54,282 nt of DNA from Acidimicrobiia bacterium (GTDB lineage Bacteria > Actinomycetota > Acidimicrobiia > Acidimicrobiales > Bin134): assembly GCA_022822265.1 (NCBI GenBank), contig JAJECA010000031.1, positions 1-54,282 of the forward strand. The letters are read 5' to 3'. A model generated the notes under the pieces. It was given only the letters and a program-made list of their open reading frames with translations. It did no database searches and was not told the origin of the DNA. Of the stretch, positions 49,621 through 54,282 are shown in pieces (the first letter of the stretch is position 1; every line of letters begins with the position of its first letter). A program made the position numbers and the translations under genes.

Positions 49621-49944
49621 TTACAAGCAGTGGTGTTGGGTGTAGGTGCGGATTTCTTGGCGGGCGGTGGCTACTGCTTCTTCTAGGGCGAAGGCTTTGC
49701 TGAACAGTTCTTGGAGGTCTTCGATCTCGTCGATCTCCCGGGAGGCGTTGGCCACGGTGGTGACCGCCTCTCGGATGTCGGGGGGGGCGGCGTCCTCCAA
49801 GGCATCTAACTGAGCTAATTCCTCCTCCCCTTCGGCGGGTCGCATCCCCACCCCGTCCTCAGCCAACTCACAAAACGCCACAACGTCCCCCCTGTCCTCC
49901 CCCCCACAAGCCCCAACCAGCACCAAGAACGACAAGACCACCAT
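49621..49944 (-). CDS. small putative lipoprotein
   Basis: 107 residues from the ATG at 49944. MVVLSFLVLVGACGGED has a hydrophobic core and lipobox LVGAC with Cys13, so it should be lipid-anchored outside. The in-frame codons before it read RRKPTLPLALA, which would give an ideal positively charged signal start, but no standard start codon is found there. The rest is acidic and helical, with three further cysteines. Not recognised. Between the ferredoxin and thiolase-like genes; no evidence for a shared function. Confidence 0.55.
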   Translation of the reverse strand: MVVLSFLVLVGACGGEDRGDVVAFCELAEDGVGMRPAEGEEELAQLDALEDAAPPDIREAVTTVANASREIDEIEDLQELFSKAFALEEAVATARQEIRTYTQHHCL

Positions 49945-49952
49945 CGCCAGGG

Positions 49953-50093
49953 CTAGAGGAAGCGTTGGCTTTCTCCGGTGGGGTCGCGAATCCAGGCGGC
50001 CCGGGGGGTGGCGCCGGAGGCGGACCTGGCTGCTCCGACAGCCAGGCCGCCGTAGAGCGACAGGACCCGCCGGGCTGCCGGAAGTTCCGCCAT
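49953..50093 (-). CDS. possible small protein, 46 residues
   Basis: A short open frame from ATG in the 180-bp gap between the thiolase-like and lipoprotein genes. It starts MAELPAARRVLSLYGG and ends RDPTGESQRFL, with codon third positions mostly G/C like real genes. No good ribosome site and no recognised family. It ends 8 nt before the lipoprotein ATG. Could equally be chance. Confidence 0.3.
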   Translation of the reverse strand: MAELPAARRVLSLYGGLAVGAARSASGATPRAAWIRDPTGESQRFL

Positions 50094-50123
50094 CCCGCCG
50101 CCCTGACGCGCGCCCAGCCATGG

Positions 50124-51290
50124 TCAAGAGGTGGGCTTGTCGGCGCCCACGATCCACATGGCGTAGTACTGGGCCCCGCCGCCGTAGGCGTGTCCGAAGG
50201 CTTTGCGGGCGCCGTCTACCTGGTGATCGCCAGCCATGCCCCGCACCTGGAGGGCGGCTTCGGCAAAGCGGATCATGCCCGAGGCCCCGATGGGGTTGGA
50301 GGAGAGCACCCCTCCGGAGCAGTTCACCGGGAGGTCCCCGCCGTCGAGATGGGTGGCGCCTTCCTCTACCAGCTTCCAGCCGTCGCCGATCTCGCAGAAC
50401 CCCAGGCTCTCCAGCCACATGGGCTCGTACCAGGAGAACGGCACGTAGATCTCCACTGCGTCGATCTCGGCTCGCCGATTGGTGATTCCCGCCTGGGCGA
50501 ACACGTCGTCGGCGCAGTCCCGGCTGGCCTGGGGATTTACCTCGTCGCGTCCGGGAAAGTTGTTGGCCTCGCTGCGCAGGGCCGCGCCGTGGATCCAAGC
50601 CACCGGCTTGGTGGAGGCGTCTCCAGCGGCCTCGTCGCCCAGCACCAGCGCGCAGGCACCGTCGGACGACGGACAGGTTTCAGAGAACCGGATCGGCTCC
50701 CACAGCATGGGCGATTCCACCACTTGGTCGAAGGTCAGGTCTTTCTGCTGGAGGTGGGCATACGGGTTGCGCAGGGCGTGCTGGCGGTCTTTGAACGCCA
50801 CCATGCAGCCGATCAGCTCGGGGGCGTTGGTTCGGGCCATGTACTGGCGGATGATGGGCGAGAAGTAGCCGCCAGCCCCGGCGTTGATCGACACCGAGAA
50901 CGGCTGGGGCAAAGACAGCGCCCAGGTGGCGTTGGACTCCGACTGCTTCTCAAACCCCAGGGTGAGCACCCGGCGATGGATGCCAGCTTGCACCAGCGAG
51001 GCGGCCACCACTGCGGTAGACCCGCCCACTGATCCTGCGGTGTGGACTCGCAGCAGCGGCTTGCCCACCGCTCCCAGCGCCTCAGCCAGGAACAGCTCGG
51101 GCTGCATGACACCTTCGAAGAAGTCGGGGGCCTTGCCCACCACCACGGCGTCGATGTCGTCCCAGCCCAGCTCGGCGTCCTCCAGCGCCCGGTAGGCGGC
51201 CTCCCGAACCAAACCGGGCAGCGACACGTCGCCTCGGGTGGTCTGGTACTTGGTCTGGCCGACCCCCAGTACCGCGGTGCGCTCGGCCAT
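50124..51290 (-). CDS. thiolase-like protein (Ltp-type), catalytic residues replaced
   Basis: 388 residues from the ATG at 51290 (TGATG overlap). The thiolase fold is clear from VLGVGQTKY at the N-terminus, DAVVVGKAPD, TAGSVGGSTAVVAASLVQAG and the C-terminal GGGVLSSNPIGASGMIRFAEA and FGHAYGGGAQYYAMWI. The nucleophile Cys position reads RVHTAGSVGG, the His of the GHPxGASG motif is replaced (SNPIGASG), and the late Cys is missing. Real thiolysis is therefore unlikely. Such degenerate thiolases paired with DUF35 proteins act as retro-aldolases in steroid side-chain breakdown (Ltp2 type). Two DUF35 genes lie in the same operon. Confidence 0.82.
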   Translation of the reverse strand: MAERTAVLGVGQTKYQTTRGDVSLPGLVREAAYRALEDAELGWDDIDAVVVGKAPDFFEGVMQPELFLAEALGAVGKPLLRVHTAGSVGGSTAVVAASLVQAGIHRRVLTLGFEKQSESNATWALSLPQPFSVSINAGAGGYFSPIIRQYMARTNAPELIGCMVAFKDRQHALRNPYAHLQQKDLTFDQVVESPMLWEPIRFSETCPSSDGACALVLGDEAAGDASTKPVAWIHGAALRSEANNFPGRDEVNPQASRDCADDVFAQAGITNRRAEIDAVEIYVPFSWYEPMWLESLGFCEIGDGWKLVEEGATHLDGGDLPVNCSGGVLSSNPIGASGMIRFAEAALQVRGMAGDHQVDGARKAFGHAYGGGAQYYAMWIVGADKPTS

Positions 51291-52345
51291 CACTCCCCCT
51301 CCATCACACACACCAGGTTCTGCTGGAGGTAGAGACCCGACGCGGCGTGGCCCAGCACCCGGTCGGCTCGCTCGTCGTGAATTTGGGCGGCCGCATCGGC
51401 GATGCGCATGAGGCCGGCGGCCATCATGGTGTGGCCGGCCAATGCCCCGCCTTTGGCGTTGACGGCAGTGCCGTTGCCCAATCCCAGCTCAAGCTCCAAG
51501 ATGTGCTCTTGGGTGGTGAACGGGGCGGCCAGCTCCGCGACATCCAATCGATCGTTGCCCGCCCCGGAGTTGACCGCTACCGCCTGCGCGCTGGGCGCTC
51601 TTGTGAGGTCGCGCACCCCGGGCTGGTGGGGGTCGATGCGATGGTCAATCCCTCGGATCCACGCGGGCCGCTCGCACAGCTCTCGGGCCCGGTCGCCGGC
51701 GGCCAGCACCACGGCTACGCCTCCGTCGGCGGAGGCCGCGCAGTCGCTGGGCCGCAGCGGATCGGCGATGGGCGCCTCAGCCAACACGCCTTCGACAGTG
51801 GCGTCAGCCGACGATCGCACCGCCAGCGAGTTGTCGGCCGCGCCGTTGAGGCTGCGAACGGCGATCTCGGCCAGGCGCTGCTCACTCACCGCCCCGGACT
51901 CCAGCATGATGCGAGCCTGAAGCGCGGCCAAGGAGAAGGCGTCGGGCCACAGCGGCCCCAGGTAGTAAGGGTCGAGCTGGGTGGAGAGCACATCGCGCAG
52001 CGATCCGGGCGACGACTTTCCGTAGCTGTACACCAGCGCGGTGTCCACCCCGCCGATCTGGAGCTTCACCCAAGCCTCGTACAGGGCCCAGGCACCGTCC
52101 ATCTCCACGTGGCTCTCGCTGATGGGGGGAATCGCTCCCACCGCGTCCAGGGTGTGGACGAACGAGAACGCCTGCCCAGCCAGAAAATCGCTGCTTCCCG
52201 AGCAGGTGAAGCCGATGTCGTCTTGGGTGAGGCCCACCGCGCCCCGGGCCTCGTTGATGATCGGCACCATCAGCTCCACCTCGGTGGTGTGGGTGAGCGC
52301 CTTCTCCTGGTGCTGGGCCACCGAGACCACGGCGATGTCGCGCAT
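51290..52345 (-). CDS. thiolase-like protein, second copy, divergent
   Basis: 351 residues from the ATG at 52345, which overlaps the DUF35 stop (TGATG). The N-terminal MRDIAVVSVAQHQEKAL, the block IGFTCSGSSDFLAGQAFSF and the C-terminal VNAKGGALAGHTMMAAGL follow the thiolase/lipid-transfer-protein fold. The site ISESHVEMDGAWALYEAW has no nucleophilic Cys, and the usual late Cys is not seen. Only weakly similar to the neighbour at 50124, so the two could form a heteromer with the DUF35 proteins. A carbon-carbon lyase or ligase acting on CoA esters is the best guess. Confidence 0.78.
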   Translation of the reverse strand: MRDIAVVSVAQHQEKALTHTTEVELMVPIINEARGAVGLTQDDIGFTCSGSSDFLAGQAFSFVHTLDAVGAIPPISESHVEMDGAWALYEAWVKLQIGGVDTALVYSYGKSSPGSLRDVLSTQLDPYYLGPLWPDAFSLAALQARIMLESGAVSEQRLAEIAVRSLNGAADNSLAVRSSADATVEGVLAEAPIADPLRPSDCAASADGGVAVVLAAGDRARELCERPAWIRGIDHRIDPHQPGVRDLTRAPSAQAVAVNSGAGNDRLDVAELAAPFTTQEHILELELGLGNGTAVNAKGGALAGHTMMAAGLMRIADAAAQIHDERADRVLGHAASGLYLQQNLVCVMEGE

Positions 52346-52941
52346 CAGCCCTGCTCTCCGGCCGCGGCTTGCTTGGCGTGCCAGGCGTTGGTGCCAGCCG
52401 CCGTCACCGGGATGTCGGGCTCGCCGGTGGGCTCCCAGTGCAAGATGTTCTCCGCGGTGCGGCCCAGCTCGTCGTCGGGCTTCCACACCGCCCGCACCCG
52501 CATTCCCATGCGCACCTCAGAGGTGTCGATCCCGGCCACCAAACCCAGAAAGCCGATGTCGGCGCCGTCGAGGTGGATCCAGGCGCTCACATAGGGAATC
52601 TCCAAATCGTCCCGGCCCGGAATGGGCAGCCGGGTCACACAGAAGCCCCCCACATGGCCGGTGTCGGGCAATTCCACATAGTCGGGGGTGGCCGCGCCGT
52701 GGCGGGGGTCCACCCCCCGAGGGGGCACGAACACCGCCCCGTCGACCGGAGACCGCTGTCCGAGGATCTTGCGGTCGGCGAAGGCGTTCAGATACCCCGA
52801 AGAAGCCGAACCGGGGATGAAGTCATAATCCAGGCGGATGGGGGTTCGCACCGACCGCACCGGCTCTACGTCGGCCAGTTTCTCGGGCAGGCTCACCTCG
52901 CCCGACAAAGCGGTGGGGGGGATGCTCGGATCAGCGCTCAT
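52345..52941 (-). CDS. DUF35 OB-fold protein with lost zinc ribbon
   Basis: 198 residues. The rubredoxin-like zinc ribbon and OB fold of the DUF35 family are recognisable in ILGQRSPVDGAVFVPPRGVD and YVELPDTGHVGGFCVTRLPI, with AWIHLDGADIGFLGLVAG and RVRAVWKP. The four zinc cysteines expected as RCPxCG and CPxCG read RSPVDG and DPRHG, so zinc binding is lost. DUF35 proteins partner thiolase-like enzymes (as in ChsH2-Ltp2). Coupled to the thiolase-like gene at 51290 and to the next DUF35 gene. Confidence 0.8.
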   Translation of the reverse strand: MSADPSIPPTALSGEVSLPEKLADVEPVRSVRTPIRLDYDFIPGSASSGYLNAFADRKILGQRSPVDGAVFVPPRGVDPRHGAATPDYVELPDTGHVGGFCVTRLPIPGRDDLEIPYVSAWIHLDGADIGFLGLVAGIDTSEVRMGMRVRAVWKPDDELGRTAENILHWEPTGEPDIPVTAAGTNAWHAKQAAAGEQG

Positions 52942-53384
52942 CAGTCGGCTCCCTCGGGCACAAAGCCCTCAAGGTCGGCGATGTGGCCTTCTCGCTCCGG
53001 CCGCCATCGGGCCGTCACCCGCATCCCCACCGACAGCCCTTCGGGGCCATCCACCAGAAGTCCGTGGACCATAGGGGTGTCGGCCCCGTCCAAACGGATC
53101 AAGCCCAGGCCGTGGGGCTGGTCCCACGGGGACTGGGACCGGGGCGGATCCACCCAGGTCCAGCTCATCAGCTCCCCGCTCTGGCCCACTTCCACCAGGT
53201 CGGTCAGGGGCTCAGAGCTCTCCGGATCGTACTCGGTGGGCGGGCACAGCACCGTCCCGTCGGGGCGGCGAATGCCGAGGATGATCCCCTCTCGCAGACC
53301 AGTCAAAAAGGCGCCGATCACCGGGCCGGTGGTCCGGGTGAAGGGGTACTCCAGAACCAAATCAGCCCGAAGCCGCTCCGCCAC
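52941..53384 (-). CDS. DUF35-like OB-fold protein, short form
   Basis: 147 residues, GTG start. Shares the second half of the DUF35 plan: LGIRRPDGTVLCPPTEYDPE in the zinc-ribbon place without any Cys pair, ELMSWTWVDPP, then LGLIRLDGADTPMVHGLLVD and GMRVTARWRPE (OB fold). The N-terminus, FTRTTGPVIGAFLTGLREG, matches the DUF35 helix that docks on thiolases. Probably a second partner for the thiolase-like pair. TGATG overlap with the following gene; 4 nt after the PEP-domain gene. Confidence 0.75.
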   Translation of the reverse strand: MAERLRADLVLEYPFTRTTGPVIGAFLTGLREGIILGIRRPDGTVLCPPTEYDPESSEPLTDLVEVGQSGELMSWTWVDPPRSQSPWDQPHGLGLIRLDGADTPMVHGLLVDGPEGLSVGMRVTARWRPEREGHIADLEGFVPEGAD

Positions 53385-53388
53385 CGAC

Positions 53389-53751
53389 TTAGCCCTCCCC
53401 GTCTACCGAGATGGTGCCCGCGTCGGTGTCGATGACCACCGTGGCCCCGTCTGCCGGCTCTTCACCGTCGAACTCCACGCCCATAAGACAAGGGATCTGG
53501 AAGTCTCGGCTGATGATGGCCAAATGGCTCTCGATGTCGCCCGACCGGCACAGGATTCCGGCCAGATCGGCCTCAATGGGAGCCAGGAACGTAGCCCCGG
53601 CGTCTTTCACCAGCGCCACCGTCTCAGAGGCGACATCGTCGCCAGCGTCGAGCACCGCGATCACGTCGTCCGGCGTGTTGAATCGCATCAGCCGGCCCTG
53701 GCCGGAGATGCCCGAGAAAACCGGGCTGCCCCGGCCCACAATTTCGCCCAT
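53389..53751 (-). CDS. stand-alone PEP-utilising enzyme mobile (phosphohistidine) domain
   Basis: 120 residues, the swivelling domain of PEP synthase/pyruvate phosphate dikinase alone: GRGSPVFSGISGQGRLM, then the phosphohistidine site SGDIESHLAIISRDFQIPCL with His76 and the closing GATVVIDTDAGTISV. The ATP-grasp and PEP domains that normally accompany it are absent. Similar lone domains occur in thiolase/DUF35 operons of actinobacteria, role unknown. Its ATG overlaps the alcohol dehydrogenase stop (TGATG). Confidence 0.8.
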   Translation of the reverse strand: MGEIVGRGSPVFSGISGQGRLMRFNTPDDVIAVLDAGDDVASETVALVKDAGATFLAPIEADLAGILCRSGDIESHLAIISRDFQIPCLMGVEFDGEEPADGATVVIDTDAGTISVDGEG

Positions 53752-54282
53752 CAGAACTCGATGACCTGGCGCACAACCTCGCCGTTGCGCACCGCCTCGA
53801 GGGCCGGATTGATCTCGTCAATGGTGATGCGCCGGGTAATCATGCGCTCCAAGTCGAGCTTGCCGTTCTTCCACAGCCGCAGCAGTCGGTGGAAGTCGCT
53901 GCGCGCATCGGTGCCGCCGTAGTAGGAGCCCACCAGGGTCTTCTCGTTGTAGAAGAGCTCGAAGGCACTGAAAGAGACCATCTCCTCCATGCGGCCCACC
54001 CCCACGATGCAGCAGGTGCCGCCCCGCCGGGTCATGTCGTAGGCGGTGCGCATGAGGGCGGGCACGCCGACGCACTCCAGGGCGTAGTCGAATCCGTCGC
54101 CGCCAGTGATCTCGTTCTTGGCCCCCTCCAGGTCTTCGGGAAGCACCGCGTGGGTGGCCCCGAAGGAGATGGCCTCGTCGAGCTTGGCCGGGTTCTTGTC
54201 CACCGCCACGATCTCGGCCGCCCCGGCGATCCTGGCGCCCTGAATGGCGGCCACGCCGACCCCTCCGGCGCCGATCACCAGC
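53751..54282 (-). CDS. zinc-type alcohol dehydrogenase (MDR), C-terminal part, cut by window end
   Basis: At least 176 residues; the gene runs off the right edge and lacks its N-terminal catalytic zinc domain here. The visible part has the NAD motif VIGAGGVGVAAIQGA, AVDKNPAKLDEA, DYALECVGVPALMRTAYD and the C-terminal LITIDEINPALE-like end (ITIDEINPALEAVRNGE). Resembles class III / NDMA-type dehydrogenases oxidising alcohols. First visible gene of the minus-strand thiolase-like/DUF35 operon. Confidence 0.9.
   Translation of the reverse strand, partial: LVIGAGGVGVAAIQGARIAGAAEIVAVDKNPAKLDEAISFGATHAVLPEDLEGAKNEITGGDGFDYALECVGVPALMRTAYDMTRRGGTCCIVGVGRMEEMVSFSAFELFYNEKTLVGSYYGGTDARSDFHRLLRLWKNGKLDLERMITRRITIDEINPALEAVRNGEVVRQVIEF

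Noticed and set aside
49945..50598. N-terminal extension of the small lipoprotein frame
   Set aside because: The extension is the thiolase-like gene read in another frame, extremely Arg-rich; only the last 107 residues look like protein.
52369..53922. 517-codon plus-strand frame opposite the DUF35, PEP-domain and dehydrogenase genes
   Set aside because: It runs over four coupled minus-strand genes with clear families; the product has no domain.

Overview
The window is a GC-rich, densely coding stretch of an actinobacterial chromosome. Pointers are F420/LLM-type oxidoreductases, a DUF3499-like gene, a pmmB-deoD gene pair as in mycobacteria, an Rpf-like resuscitation factor, and a hopanoid operon in Streptomyces-like order. 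The wealth of acyl-CoA, amidohydrolase and thiolase-like genes makes an uncultured Acidimicrobiia-type lineage my best guess; that is inference. I see no rRNA or tRNA genes, CRISPR arrays, transposases or integrases. Many neighbouring genes overlap by 1-4 nt (TGATG, ATGA, TAGTG), which implies translational coupling. Start codons include GTG, TTG and probably one CTG.

Left part (1-10.8 kb): a fatty-acid/acyl-CoA set (enoyl-CoA hydratase, acyl-CoA dehydrogenase, APH-like protein) faces a ROK kinase and an aquaporin. Next come an orphan molybdenum hydroxylase large subunit with a cupin and a TauD-type dioxygenase, a secreted protein with two Rpf-like domains (the first apparently dead), and an LLM oxidoreductase. 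From 10.5 to 16.6 kb the minus strand carries three amidohydrolases, a cytochrome P450 and an Fe-type superoxide dismutase, probably one catabolic cluster, with a perfect 37-bp tandem duplication after sod.

Middle (16.7-22.6 kb): DUF3499-like protein, M29/NicX-like protein, aldo/keto reductase, phosphomannomutase, purine nucleoside phosphorylase and adenosine kinase (nucleoside salvage and sugar phosphates). From 22.7 to 35.5 kb lies what I consider the most unusual system: two divergent operons that look like a glycoside-utilisation locus. The leftward one encodes a Liv-type solute-binding lipoprotein, a GH3 glycosidase, a Gfo/Idh/MocA dehydrogenase and an aldo/keto reductase. The rightward one encodes a GH26-like protein, an MFS permease fused to a LivF-type ATPase, and a single LivH-LivM-LivG fusion.

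Right part (35.5-54.3 kb): a VapBC-like toxin-antitoxin pair, an alpha/beta hydrolase and an M1 aminopeptidase. A seven-gene hopanoid operon follows on the minus strand (hpnC-hpnD-hpnE-polyprenyl synthase-shc-hpnG-hpnH), preceded by a regulator with both MerR and TetR DNA-binding domains. Next come a ferredoxin and its reductase, the latter apparently starting at CTG, and a small lipoprotein. Last is an operon of two thiolase-like and two DUF35 proteins with eroded active-site or zinc residues, a free-standing PEP-utilising mobile domain and a zinc alcohol dehydrogenase cut by the window edge. The thiolase-like/DUF35 pairs recall steroid side-chain retro-aldolases (Ltp2-ChsH2 type).
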